A stretch of 64,000 bases of DNA from Candidatus Opimibacter iunctus (GCA_016716665.1 JADJVH010000018.1:1-64000); one strand, 5' to 3'; positions 36,421-46,191 are shown, counted from the first letter of the stretch. Numbers and translations are program-made. The notes: generated by a model not told the origin, from the sequence alone.

Positions 36421-38064
36421 TTAGCTTTTAATAAATTTCAAGCTGTACTTTTTGTTGCCCAGGGTATAGGTCAATAGATATATACCGCTTGTGATGTTGC
36501 CTAGATCATTCACCTTAACCGTTTTATTATTGACCGACCTGCGATAGCTTTTGATGAGTTGACCATCAAGGCTGTAAATATTTACGGAGACTATTTCATT
36601 AGTGTTGTTTTCAATAGTGAGGTTTAATTCATCCTCTACAGGATTAGGATAATACTTTTGGTCAGCATGATCATCCTGATAGCTTGTTGAGACCGGGCTC
36701 TCCTGATATACCCTGACATAATCTATTTCCATTGCACTTTGGGTAAAATTAGGATCTATGCTTTGTTGGATCGCGACATTGAGCAGGAGGTATTGTTCGG
36801 CATCAAAGGGCCAGGTGCTGGCATCCTTGACCAGGGGATTGTAGGTGTAGTGTACTATGCCATCCACACTGAAAACCAGTTTTTGCGGAGTCCAGACGAA
36901 CGTGTAGACATGAAAATCACTGGACGCAGTGGATATGGATCGACCACCTAAGTTGACGGTAGCGCCATAGCTCGATGGCGTGTGGATAGCACTCTGGACA
37001 TAGTTTTGATTATTGCCCCAGTGTTCCATGATATCAATCTCTCCGCATGCCGGCCAACCAGTGGTCCCAAAACCCTGGTTGTCCCAATAGCCTCCGTTTT
37101 CATTCACATTCTTGCCCAGTGTCCAAATCGCGGGCCAGGTGCCTGCCCCGATCGGAAGTTTTGCCCTGACTTCTACCTTGCCATACGTGAAGGCAAACTT
37201 TGAATTCAACCTTGCTGAGGTATATTGCTTGGTGTAGCCCTGTGATGTGAATGTCTCTTTTTTAGCCAGGATGCGCAACATTCCGTTTTGAACTGAAGCG
37301 TTATCCGTGCGATTGGTATAATGTTGTATTTCGCCATTATACCAGCTTCCGGGAGTTGGGAGCTGGGTCTGGTGAAACCATTTGTCGGTATCGATGGGCC
37401 CTTCAACATCAAACTCATCTGACCAGACCAGATGATCAAATACAGGACCAGGGATGATTGTGCCGTTGTAATCAACATCATCTAAGTAGGCCTGGACATG
37501 GGCGTTATTGTTTTCACCATTGACTTGTAGGACGATCCTGTTGAAATCCGTGCGCTGTATCGGTGGGGCAGAACTGTTGTCCAGGTTGATATAGGGATCA
37601 TTAGCGAAATTGAAAGTGACCGTTTGCCATTGGTTTAGGGCAATAGGCTTGATGATCTCACACTGTGTTGACCAGGGTTGGGGCAATGTTCCATCCTGCA
37701 GTTTTAAGGAAATCTGGTTTGGGGCACTTCCTGTAAGACCACTTGAGGGCACATAGATTTTCAATGTGAATATGTGATTGTCAGAGAGGTCATAATTGTT
37801 GCTGACATCAAAGCGTACATTGGCATACTGTCCTCCGACATCTCCATATTCGAGCACTGTGGCAGACGTATTGATGCCTTGTTTAAATGGATTGGCTGAC
37901 TGTGTATTCATGTTGCAATCATCGCCGTACCATGTCGTGATGGTGCCATTGCCTTCGAAGTCATCATGGACGTTTTGAGCGGTGAGGCAGATGGGAACGC
38001 ACAGCAGGGATAGCATGCAGACAGGATACCCGAATAGGGTTTGTAGAATGGATTTAGAATTCAT
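36421..38064 (-). CDS. GH16 endo-beta-glucanase (laminarinase-type) with T9SS sorting domain
   Basis: The 547-residue protein has a signal peptide (1-30, CLTAQ), an N-terminal beta-sandwich resembling a carbohydrate-binding module (about 31-205), a GH16 catalytic domain (about 212-455) and a type A sorting domain (about 470-547, KYYPNPVEDELNLTIEN ... SGIYLLTYTLGNKKYSLKFI). The active-site motif ACGEIDIMEHWG gives Glu342 as nucleophile, Asp344 as helper and Glu347 as acid/base. GH16 enzymes of this form cleave beta-1,3-glucans or beta-1,3/1,4-glucans; the precise substrate cannot be read from sequence. It is probably secreted or cell-surface attached. No SusC/SusD pair is nearby, so this is not a canonical polysaccharide utilisation locus. 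Confidence 0.95.
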   Translation of the reverse strand: MNSKSILQTLFGYPVCMLSLLCVPICLTAQNVHDDFEGNGTITTWYGDDCNMNTQSANPFKQGINTSATVLEYGDVGGQYANVRFDVSNNYDLSDNHIFTLKIYVPSSGLTGSAPNQISLKLQDGTLPQPWSTQCEIIKPIALNQWQTVTFNFANDPYINLDNSSAPPIQRTDFNRIVLQVNGENNNAHVQAYLDDVDYNGTIIPGPVFDHLVWSDEFDVEGPIDTDKWFHQTQLPTPGSWYNGEIQHYTNRTDNASVQNGMLRILAKKETFTSQGYTKQYTSARLNSKFAFTYGKVEVRAKLPIGAGTWPAIWTLGKNVNENGGYWDNQGFGTTGWPACGEIDIMEHWGNNQNYVQSAIHTPSSYGATVNLGGRSISTASSDFHVYTFVWTPQKLVFSVDGIVHYTYNPLVKDASTWPFDAEQYLLLNVAIQQSIDPNFTQSAMEIDYVRVYQESPVSTSYQDDHADQKYYPNPVEDELNLTIENNTNEIVSVNIYSLDGQLIKSYRRSVNNKTVKVNDLGNITSGIYLLTYTLGNKKYSLKFIKS

Positions 38065-38170
38065 ATAGACAACAAAATACAGGATTTTGGGGGTTGTGGG
38101 TGAATTTTGGTGTTGTCGTTTCAGTTTCTTCGATTATGAAGCGTATATATTTACATTTTATACTCTCCAT

Positions 38171-38260
38171 GGGAAAGTTGATGTTGAGCGGAGCCGAAAC
38201 AACAACTTTCCCATAACTATATCAGGAGAGAATACCCCGGTCGTTGAGCGGAGTCGAAAC
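38171..38260. repeat. Two dispersed repeat copies, one inside a hairpin
   Basis: 38184-38200 (TTGAGCGGAGCCGAAAC) lies in the loop of a stem GGGAAAGTTG (38171-38180) / CAACTTTCCC (38203-38212). 38243-38260 (GTTGAGCGGAGTCGAAAC) is a second copy. The remaining 457-bp gap (38065-38521) before katG shows no gene; the katG promoter should lie in its right half, where I see no confident consensus boxes. Confidence 0.75.
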
Positions 38261-38521
38261 GAACGGAAAGTAGCCGAAACATTGACAATTAAAATGTTTG
38301 AACACTTCCTTCATAATATCTAAACTGTTGAGAAACATTTGCTCAATTTTCGTGTTTTATAAGATGGAAATTTGATGTAATCATGATGAGCGGTAAGGGC
38401 TGAAATAGCGTTTTTAATCGGGCAATATTCAGTAATTTGCTGCCAGCATCAGGTGTGTGAATCAATTCTTTGAAATACTCCTAATTTATAATCAATACAA
38501 ACAAAAATTAATCTATACAAA

Positions 38522-40755
38522 ATGGAAAATACCAAACCTTCAAGCACATCGTATGATGTCAATGGGGAAGCCAAATGCCCGTTTCATGGCGGAGCTCTAA
38601 AGCAGACGGCAGGCGGTGGGACGAGAAACCGCGACTGGTGGCCAAATCTGTTGAATCTGGGTATCCTTCGGCAAAACTCTGCCTTATCAAACCCTATGGG
38701 TGAGTCGTTCAATTATGCAGCAGAATTCAAATCATTGGATCTGAATGCATTGAAGAAGGACATCATGGAATTGATGACAACCTCCCAAAGCTGGTGGCCG
38801 GCGGACTATGGGCATTACGGGCCTTTTTTCATCCGCATGGCATGGCACAGTGCTGGTACCTACCGCATATCCGACGGACGTGGAGGAGGCGGCTCAGGCA
38901 CGCAGCGCTTTGCCCCACTCAATAGTTGGCCTGATAATGCTAACCTCGACAAGGCGCGCCTCTTGCTATGGCCTGTCAAGCAAAAATATGGTAAGAAGAT
39001 TTCCTGGGCGGACCTGATGATCCTTGCCGGCAATTGCGCCCTGGAGTCTATGGGTTTCAAGACCTTTGGTTTCGGCGGTGGCCGTGTGGATGTATGGGAA
39101 CCGGCGGAAGAGGTGTACTGGGGATCTGAGGGCAAGTGGCTCGATGACAAGCGTTATACCGGGGACCGAGAGTTGGAGAACCCACTCGCTGCAGTACAAA
39201 TGGGTCTCATCTATGTAAATCCTGAAGGGCCTAATGGCAACCCTGATCCACTGCTGGCTGCACATGATATCCGTGAGACTTTTGGCCGTATGGCTATGGA
39301 TGATGAGGAGACCGTTGCACTCATTGCCGGTGGACACACCTTCGGTAAGACACATGGCGCTGCAGATCCCGGAAAATATGTTGGACCTGAACCCGCAGCA
39401 GCAAGTATTGAAGAGCAAGGGCTAGGTTGGAAAAACACCTTTGGGACTGGAAATGGCGAATATACGATCACCAGCGGCCTTGAGGGGGCATGGACCACAA
39501 CACCTACAAGGTGGAGTAATAATTTCTTTTGGAACCTTTTTGGCTACGAATGGGAATTAACCAAGAGCCCTGCCGGGCACATCAATGGATTCCAAAGCAT
39601 GGCATGGGTGCTGATACAGTGCCTGATGCCCACAATCCAGCCAAGAGGCATGTGCCTGTCATGCTGACCACTGATCTTGCGTTGCGATTTGATCCGATCT
39701 ATGGCCCTATATCAAAAAAATTCCTGGACAATCCGGATCAATTCGCAGACGCCTTCGCACGTGCATGGTTTAAGCTGACACACCGGGATATGGGTCCTCG
39801 CGCCCGCTATCTTGGGCCTGAAGTGCCAGCAGAGGCATTGATCTGGCAAGACCCCGTTCCTGCAGTGGAGTACAAATTGATAGATGAGCAAGACATCACT
39901 TCCCTGAAAGGCAAGATATTGTCTTCAGGATTGGCTATTCATGAGTTGGTTTCAACAGCATGGGCCTCTGCATCAACATTCCGTGGGTCTGACAAGCGGG
40001 GTGGTGCTAATGGTGCACGTATCCGGCTCGCCCCGCAGAAAGACTGGGCAGTCAACAATCCTGCACAACTGGCCAAAGTATTGAAAGCACTGGAGACCAT
40101 TCAGCATGAATTTAATGGCGCTCAGGCTGGAGGCAAACAAGTGTCCCTCGCAGACCTGATCGTGCTTGCTGGATGTGCGGGTATTGAACAGGCAGCTAAA
40201 GCAGCAGGCCACAATGTGACTGTACCATTCTCACCTGGTCGCACGGATACCACGCAGGAACTGACTGATGTGGAATCATTTGCTGTACTCGAACCAGCGG
40301 CAGATGGGTTCCGTAACTATTTCAAGAACAAGCATATTGCTTCAGCAGAGGAAATGCTTGTAGACAAGGCACAATTGCTCAACCTGACTGCACCTGAAAT
40401 GACCGTGCTGGTCGGTGGGATGCGTGTACTCCATACAAATTATGATCATGCACAGCATGGTGTATTTACCAATCGTCCGGAAGTACTCACCAATGACTTC
40501 TTTGTCAACCTGCTCAGCCTGGGCAATACATGGAAGGCAACTACCGATGCCAAGGATGTGTTTGAATGCCATGATCGGACAACAGGTGAAAAGAAGTGGA
40601 CTGGTACTCGCGTAGATCTGATCTTTGGTTCTAACTCAGAGCTTCGCGCCATCGCGGAAGTGTATGGATGTGCGGATGGTCAGGACAAATTTGTCAAAGA
40701 CTTTGTGGCAGCATGGGCCAAGGTGATGAACCTGGATCGATTTGATCTTGCCTGA
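38522..40755 (+). CDS. katG: Catalase-peroxidase (one frameshift)
   Basis: Two frames make one 744-residue KatG if the GGG at 39575-39577 gains a G (repaired KSPAGAHQWIPKHGMGADTVPDAH). KatG is a heme enzyme that removes H2O2 by catalase and peroxidase reactions. Visible residues: distal Arg105, Trp108 and His109 (RMAWHSAGTY), the Tyr231 (GLIYVNPEGP) and Met257 that with Trp108 form the covalent adduct needed for catalase activity, and proximal His272 (AGGHTFGKTHGA). The C-terminal half carries the usual inactive peroxidase-like domain (GCAGIEQAAKAAGH). Length fits the family. No signal peptide, so cytoplasmic. Unrepaired, the protein would end at 39667 just after the N-terminal domain. A strong terminator follows. 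Confidence 0.95.
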
Positions 40756-40771
40756 TCGTATTGCTAAGTAT

Positions 40772-40813
40772 AAATGAGAAAGGTGGCCCGGGAACGGGCC
40801 ACCTTTCTCATTT
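40772..40813. terminator. Strong bidirectional terminator after katG
   Basis: The stem AAATGAGAAAGGTGGCCCG (40772-40790) pairs perfectly over 19 bp with 40795-40813 around a GGAA tetraloop (GNRA type). AT-rich ends supply U-tracts on both strands, serving katG (plus) and the AHSA1 gene (minus). Confidence 0.93.
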
Positions 40814-40826
40814 ATGTTATAACGAG

Positions 40827-41241
40827 TTATTGGTGTTCGGTATATTTCTTGTAATTATTGAGGATCATCTGCCAGCCCTGTTGCTGTATATCGACGGGGT
40901 TTTCATTTTCAGCATCAAAAGTGGTGGTGACTTTTGTTTCATTGCCCCGGGATTCAAAGAGGGTAGTAGCTTGCCTGCCATCGCCCATCGTGTAGGTTAG
41001 TTCGCGGTGCGGGTACTACAACGTCATATATGGCCTCGAAATCAAATCCGAAACTGCCATCTTTAGCTTCCATCCTTGCGCTATACTTGCCGCCTGGCCT
41101 CAGGTCATTGTACGCAGTGGGACATTGCCAGTCATCAGTAGCAAAGTTCCATTGAGTGATATGATCGGGATTGGTATAGCAGTCCCAGGCCTTTGCTAAA
41201 GGTGCTTCTATGGTCGCACTGACTGTGATTTTAGTTGCCAT
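40827..41241 (-). CDS. AHSA1/SRPBCC-domain protein (one frameshift)
   Basis: Two frames make one 137-residue protein if GGG at 41011-41013 loses one base (repaired YDVVVPHRELTYTMGDGRQ). It is a complete START-like AHSA1 domain: ITVSATIEAPLAKAWDCYTNPDHITQWNFATDDW, DLRPGGKYSARMEAKDGSFGFDFEAIYD, TKVTTTFDAENENPVDIQQQ and a C-terminal helix GWQMILNNYKKYTE. Such proteins bind hydrophobic ligands or act in stress responses; the ligand is unknown. Cytoplasmic. It is divergent from the serine hydrolase fusion and convergent with katG. Confidence 0.9.
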
Positions 41242-41401
41242 GATCGATATTTAAAGTGGTTAATATGATTTCCGTATAAGTGTGGACCTGATACAGCCAG
41301 TGCTGACAGATCCGTTCAAACATAAGGATTTTCGAATTTCTGTGCATAGGGTCGCCCTTCAAGAAAATATTATATTCACCAAAGTTTATATTCTCATGGT
41401 C

Positions 41402-43888
41402 ATGAAGAAATTTGTTTTCCTCCTCCTGTTCATTCCGGTGGTTGCATTTGGACAGCAGGCGCAAAAAATTGCCCGTATTGATTCTGTGCTGACCTACCTG
41501 TACCAGCGTCAGCTCTTCAATGGCACCGTGCTGATCGGCGAAAAGGGCAAGGTGTTGTATAAAAAAGCCTTTGGCATAGCAGATCCCAGGTCTGGTGTTT
41601 CATTGACCACTGCTTCTGCCTTCAACCTGGGCTCTGTGTCCAAGCAGTTTTTTACAATGATGATCATGATCCTCAAGGAGCAAGGCAAGTTGAAGTATGA
41701 TGATCCCGTGCAGCAATACCTGCCACAGTTTCCATACAGTAGTATCACGATCCGCCAGTTGATGAACCACACCTCGGGCCTGCCTGAGTATTTTGAAATT
41801 GCACTTGGAGATATGAACCTCCTGGATACACTCACCAATGAATCTATGCTGGCATTGCTGGCAGTAAAGAAACCTGACCTGGTATTCCAACCTGGTGAGC
41901 AATGGCAATACTGCAATACCAATTACACTACACTTGCTTCTGTATTGGAGAAGGTTTCGGGCACTACTGCTGACGCCTTTTTTCAGCAGTACATCGCCGG
42001 TCCGCTTGGCATGAAGGATACGTATATCTATGATCTCACCATGAGGAGCTATCCGTCATCCCGCGTTTTTGGATTCGAATATCAAAAGGGTGTGCCGGTG
42101 CTGAATGACCTGGTACGATTTGATGGCATAATAGGCGATGGCAATGTGTACGCTACGGTGGAGGACCTGTATAAATGGGATCAGGCCCTATACACTGATA
42201 AACTGGTCAGTAAGGCCACGTTTGAAGAAGCCATCACCTCAGGTAAGTTGAACAATGGTGAACTGACAAAGTATGGTTTTGGTTGGTTTATACCTGAACC
42301 AGGCAAGAAAGTATCGCATACCGGTGGATGGGTTGGATTCAGGAATGAGATCACCCGATATATCGATCGCAACCAGACACTCATCGTGTTGACCAATGGG
42401 ACTGATGCGAGTGCAATGTACCTTGCCAAACGCATTTGGGAAGACAAGGCGATCACACTGCCCGTTACGCTTCTCATCACTAACGTAAATGTGATAGACG
42501 GTACCGGCCTTGCAGCCTTCCCCGCGAGTGTGCGTATCGTTGATAACCGCATACGTGATGTAGGGCCGCTCACACCATTTCCTAATGAAGAGGTGACTGA
42601 TGGGCAAGGCAAGATCCTTGCGCCGGGATTTATAGACAGTCACAGTCATCATGGATCAGGGCTGGATGATGATCCTTCAGCATTGGCGGCCACCAGTCAG
42701 GGCATCACTACGATAGTCATCGGTCAGGACGGTAGTTCGGATCCTATCGATAGTATCCTCTCATCAATCAAGCGCAAGCCTGTCAGTATAAATCTGGCTT
42801 CTTACACAGGACAATCGACCCTGCGTGAAGTGGCCATGAAAGATGATGTATTGCGAAAGGCTACTGCAGCCGAGATTGATTCCATGAAAGTGTCGCTTGC
42901 ACGTGAATTGGACAAAGGTTCGTTAGGGTTGAGTACAGGGCTTGAATATGAAGCTGCTTTTTACAGCAGTCCTGAAGAAGTGATTGAACTTGCCAAGGTT
43001 GCATCAGCTAAAGGTGGGCGCTACATCAGCCATATCCGCAGTGAAGATGTGAGCCTGGATGAAGCGATCGCAGAGACTATTGAGATCGGTCGTCAAGCCG
43101 ATATCCCAGTGCAGATCTCTCACATCAAGATCGCTTTGCGCAGCAAGTGGGGAAGTTCTGACCGCATCATACAGCAAATGGAGCAGGCAAGGCATGAGGG
43201 TATCAACATCACGGCGGATATCTATCCGTATACCATGTGGAATTCAACACCTCGGGTATTATTTCCGTTGAAGGATTTTGAAAGCCTGGCCAGTGCTGAA
43301 TTTGCCACAAGGGAGTTGTTTGATCCTGCGGCTTCGGTGATGGTACGGTACACACCTAATCCTGAATGGCAGGGAAAAACAGTATCAGCGATTGCGGAGA
43401 TCAATCATGAGTCTCCGGCGCAGGCGCTGCTCAGGATCATTCGTGAAACTGCTGCACCGGGGGAAGGTGGGACCATCGTGGCGACCAGTATGAGTGAGAC
43501 TGATATCAGTCATTTCCTCAAGTGGCCGTATACCAATGTGTGCAGTGACGGTTCGATGCATGGTCATCCACGCGGGCATGGTGCATTCACGCGAGTGCTG
43601 GGGCGCTATGTGCGGGAGCAGAAACTCATGTCACTTGAGACTGCTATCCAGAAGATGACCAGTCTCACTGCGGAGAACATTGGTATACAGGGTAGGGGGA
43701 TGATAGCCCCTGGATACTTTGCAGACCTGGTGTTATTTGACCCGGAGACTGTCATTGACAATGCAACTGTAGCAGATCCACTTGCCTTATCGACTGGTAT
43801 CAACCATGTATGGGTCAATGGTAAACTTGTCTACAGTGATCAGAAAGCGGTGAGTAATTTTCCTGGACAGTTTGTGGGGAGGAGATGA
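41402..43888 (+). CDS. Serine hydrolase (class C beta-lactamase-like)-D-aminoacylase fusion
   Basis: From ATG 41402 (41396 also possible) the protein has 828 residues and a signal peptide (MKKFVFLLLFIPVVAFGQ). The first half (about 20-345) is a class C beta-lactamase/penicillin-binding-like hydrolase with Ser78-x-x-Lys81 (SVSK), Tyr170-Cys-Asn172 and His306-Thr-Gly308. The second (about 355-825) is a metal-dependent N-acyl-D-amino-acid deacylase: DSHSHHGSG with His414 and His416, SHIK, ADIYPYT, SDGSMHGHPRGHGAFTRVL. D-aminoacylases free D-amino acids from N-acyl forms, and the first domain family acts on D-amino-acid-containing peptides, so a role in trimming peptidoglycan or D-amino-acid peptides in the periplasm is plausible inference. 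The fusion is in one uninterrupted frame. Confidence 0.93.
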   Translation: MKKFVFLLLFIPVVAFGQQAQKIARIDSVLTYLYQRQLFNGTVLIGEKGKVLYKKAFGIADPRSGVSLTTASAFNLGSVSKQFFTMMIMILKEQGKLKYDDPVQQYLPQFPYSSITIRQLMNHTSGLPEYFEIALGDMNLLDTLTNESMLALLAVKKPDLVFQPGEQWQYCNTNYTTLASVLEKVSGTTADAFFQQYIAGPLGMKDTYIYDLTMRSYPSSRVFGFEYQKGVPVLNDLVRFDGIIGDGNVYATVEDLYKWDQALYTDKLVSKATFEEAITSGKLNNGELTKYGFGWFIPEPGKKVSHTGGWVGFRNEITRYIDRNQTLIVLTNGTDASAMYLAKRIWEDKAITLPVTLLITNVNVIDGTGLAAFPASVRIVDNRIRDVGPLTPFPNEEVTDGQGKILAPGFIDSHSHHGSGLDDDPSALAATSQGITTIVIGQDGSSDPIDSILSSIKRKPVSINLASYTGQSTLREVAMKDDVLRKATAAEIDSMKVSLARELDKGSLGLSTGLEYEAAFYSSPEEVIELAKVASAKGGRYISHIRSEDVSLDEAIAETIEIGRQADIPVQISHIKIALRSKWGSSDRIIQQMEQARHEGINITADIYPYTMWNSTPRVLFPLKDFESLASAEFATRELFDPAASVMVRYTPNPEWQGKTVSAIAEINHESPAQALLRIIRETAAPGEGGTIVATSMSETDISHFLKWPYTNVCSDGSMHGHPRGHGAFTRVLGRYVREQKLMSLETAIQKMTSLTAENIGIQGRGMIAPGYFADLVLFDPETVIDNATVADPLALSTGINHVWVNGKLVYSDQKAVSNFPGQFVGRR

Positions 43889-43959
43889 TAAATATTGAAA
43901 TGGTCTGACTTTTTAATCTAAGCACAATTAATCATCAGGATGAATAAGTCAGGAATTTA

Positions 43960-44434
43960 TCATTTAATTGAGCTACTTAATCTGGGATCAAAGCCCATTG
44001 GGTAGGTATGCTTAATAATGATTCTTTTGGCATCCACGTGATTTGGATTTATCAGGTAGTTTGATTCCTGAGGCACAATACTACTTGGTACTTTTAGTAC
44101 GGCGGCATCACCTTGTTGTACAAAATCATCACCGATGACTTGAGTGAGTATTGTTGGTGGTTTTGAATCCCATCCGGAAGGCAGATCATCGGGCCTGACT
44201 TCCAGGATTAATAGGTCATCAGGTATTTCTATTTCAACAATATGACGATCTGTTGGGAGATCCTGGCTCAGATCTAAATGTACGGAGACTTCAATGCGGC
44301 TAAAGCTCTGCTTTCGGCAGTATAGACCAGTCTTGTATTTGGGCTGTTCCATCTAAAGCCTTTAGTCATAGATGCTCCGATCCCGAAAGCACTGTACTCA
44401 GATATTTTTCCCGTTCAATTCTGAAAACAAGCAT
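43960..44434 (-). CDS. RES-domain toxin, NAD+ phosphorylase family (two frameshifts)
   Basis: Three short frames make a 158-residue RES protein if a base is added at C44292 and at CCC 44382-44384. Repaired sequence: MLVFRIEREKYLSTVLSGIG, ASMTKGFRWNSPNTRLVYTA, ESRALAALEVSVHLDL, then HIVEIEIPDD and PPTILTQVIGDDFVQQGDAAV through NHVDAKRIIIKHTYPMGF. RES toxins degrade NAD+; the conserved Arg, Tyr and Glu of RES sites match RWN, VYTAESRAL and the E of ALEVSVHL. The ATG at 44434 overlaps the antitoxin stop (TAATG), giving translational coupling. If the shifts were real the toxin would be dead; the exact repair to family sequence argues for sequencing error. Confidence 0.85.
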
Positions 44435-44934
44435 TAAGCAAAATTTCCATATTCAATTCTATTGAGACAGTTGTTTACTTCATCAATGCCAGTGGCTGTA
44501 TCCAGGAAGCTATCCGGAACATTACCGCCCAGTGAAAGATTTGGTTTTTTCAGCCATCGTAGAAATTTATCTTTCTCGTTGTTGAAAACAAATATGCCAT
44601 AGCCGATGAGTTCGGTGAGTAAAACAATCAATTCACTTTCACGGCTATCCAGCAATGAGTGTTCTCCCTTTTTCTTGTTGTACGTCGTTTGAGGGATTCC
44701 AATAATAGTTAAAACAGATTTGACAGGAAGATTAAGGCTCTCACTGATTTCTTCAATGGTATGGTAAGGAATGCCCTGCCTAATCACGTTTACACGTTCT
44801 ATCCTGTTTGACCAGGTGTATACCTTTCCATCTGAATTGATTACCCAAACAAGGGCTCCTCCTGCATAGGCTTTAGCTTTCTTAAGGCTCTGCTCAGTAG
44901 GAAAAGATTTGATTTTCAAGGCTTTATGCGTCAT
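44434..44934 (-). CDS. Xre/MbcA/ParS-type antitoxin
   Basis: The 166-residue cytoplasmic protein has a helix-turn-helix region (about 50-90, RQGIPYHTIEEISESLNLPVKSVLTIIG) and the C-terminal MbcA/ParS/Xre toxin-binding domain (about 95-166: SELIVLLTELIGYGIFVF, FLRWLKKPNLSLGGNVPDSFLDTATGIDEVNNCLNRIEYG). The LGGxxPxxxL-T-x-G-x-xxVxxxLxRIEYG ending is diagnostic. It should bind and neutralise the RES toxin encoded immediately downstream and repress the shared promoter through the palindrome 5 bp upstream of its start. The N-terminal 45 residues (YAGGALVWVINSDGKVYTW) are extra to a minimal Xre antitoxin. Confidence 0.93.
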   Translation of the reverse strand: MTHKALKIKSFPTEQSLKKAKAYAGGALVWVINSDGKVYTWSNRIERVNVIRQGIPYHTIEEISESLNLPVKSVLTIIGIPQTTYNKKKGEHSLLDSRESELIVLLTELIGYGIFVFNNEKDKFLRWLKKPNLSLGGNVPDSFLDTATGIDEVNNCLNRIEYGNFA

Positions 44935-44938
44935 GATG

Positions 44939-44974
44939 CAGCAATTATGCTATAAAGATACAGCATAATTGCTG
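44939..44974 (-). promoter_or_regulatory. Operator palindrome and promoter of the Xre/RES operon
   Basis: Perfect 13-bp arms CAGCAATTATGCT / AGCATAATTGCTG flank a 10-bp spacer. On the coding strand the spacer contains TATCTTTA, close to the Bacteroidota -7 box TAnnTTTG, and a TTG lies 20 bp upstream. A further GCAATTA half-site lies just outside at about 44976-44982. Autorepression by the antitoxin is the expected function (inference). Confidence 0.85.
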
Positions 44975-45030
44975 TAATTGCAACTACTTCCCTTTTTCCG
45001 GACATAACACAAAAGCGCTGTTACCTTCCA

Positions 45031-46191
45031 TTATTTTTTCCATTCGTCTTTGAATAGATTTATAATGTCAAAGGGGATTTTATTCCAGACAATCTGCTCC
45101 GCATACATTCCATTGCTCAGGACCGTTATGCCAAAATTGTGTTCTGGCAGGACCATCAGTGTTGCAGAAAAGCCAGGGTTGTCTCCAACATGCCAATAGT
45201 ATCTTCCTAAATCATCCGATTCGGTAATCCACCATCCAAGTCCAATGGATACTTTTCTGTTTTGAGGAGCCACGAATCGTGTTGTCCACATGTTTTGTAG
45301 CGTGCTGTTCTTTAAAAAACCATTGGATGCAGCAGGGTCATTGTACAGGTTCAAAATACTCAGTATCCAATTGCATAAATCGAGTGAACAGGAGTTTAGG
45401 TTGCCACTGGGGCTGTGTTCCCTGTTTTCGTCATAGATGCCTCCTGGTCTAACATTCTTTCCTTTTAAGATATGAGGAGCACATCTTCTCTCCTCCGGAA
45501 TTTCCTTAAAATTAAGAGCGCTATTAAACATGTGCGTTTTGATTAGGATATTCTCCTTTACATATACCTCGTAAGGCTGACCAGATATTTTCTGCACTAC
45601 ATAGCCAAGGATGTCATAAGCTGTGTTGCTATAGGTTTTTGTTCCATCGAATTTAGTCCCGGGATCAAAATCAAGTATCTTGTCATCCAGGCTATAAACG
45701 AATTTTTCCAACGCACTGGTATCGTTAGGGGAATGTTTCAGGTGCTCATCCCAATATAATCCCGAACTGTGTGTCAACATTTGTTCAATCGTAATCTCCT
45801 TGTATCGCTCATCTTTCATCTTAAAATCAGGCAAGTAGTAAACCAGCTTTTTGGTGATGTGTATCTCACCCTGTTCGGCCAATTGCATGATGGCCGTGGC
45901 TGTAAATAGTTTTGTGACTGAGCAAGTGAGAAAGTTTGTCAGGCTGTCAATTGGTTTTGAGGTGCCAACTTCCCGTGTTCCGTAACCTTTTGTTAAGTAA
46001 ATTTTCCCGTCTTTGACAATGCCTATTGAAACACCCACCATTTTGTTTTCGGTCAGATATCTGGTCACAATGCTGTCTATCCTGTCAATGTCTGATGTCT
46101 GTCTATTAAGCTGAGGTTTCTCATAGCTTTGTAATGACAAGCAAATGACAGAGGCCAATACCATAGTTAATGTCAGAATGGATTTTGTCAT
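45031..46191 (-). CDS. Serine hydrolase, class C beta-lactamase/DD-peptidase-like
   Basis: The 386-residue protein has a signal peptide (about 1-22) and a single beta-lactamase-fold domain with Ser91-Val-Thr-Lys94, Tyr187-Ser-Asn189 and HVGDN in place of the third KTG/HTG box. Supporting segments: GVSIGIVKDGKIYLTKGYG, LTHSSGLYWDEH, GYVVQKISGQPYEVYV, GLGWWI. Members of this family include DD-peptidases, esterases and true beta-lactamases; the YSN and HxG motifs fit esterase or DD-peptidase as well as lactamase, so no resistance role should be assumed. It lies 56 bp upstream-side of the toxin-antitoxin promoter and in the same direction, but is not part of that operon. Confidence 0.92.
   Translation of the reverse strand: MTKSILTLTMVLASVICLSLQSYEKPQLNRQTSDIDRIDSIVTRYLTENKMVGVSIGIVKDGKIYLTKGYGTREVGTSKPIDSLTNFLTCSVTKLFTATAIMQLAEQGEIHITKKLVYYLPDFKMKDERYKEITIEQMLTHSSGLYWDEHLKHSPNDTSALEKFVYSLDDKILDFDPGTKFDGTKTYSNTAYDILGYVVQKISGQPYEVYVKENILIKTHMFNSALNFKEIPEERRCAPHILKGKNVRPGGIYDENREHSPSGNLNSCSLDLCNWILSILNLYNDPAASNGFLKNSTLQNMWTTRFVAPQNRKVSIGLGWWITESDDLGRYYWHVGDNPGFSATLMVLPEHNFGITVLSNGMYAEQIVWNKIPFDIINLFKDEWKK

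Noticed and set aside
38522..40755. katG as a pseudogene or as two genes
   Set aside because: A single added G restores the complete family sequence, all catalytic residues are intact, and similar shifts affect unrelated genes.
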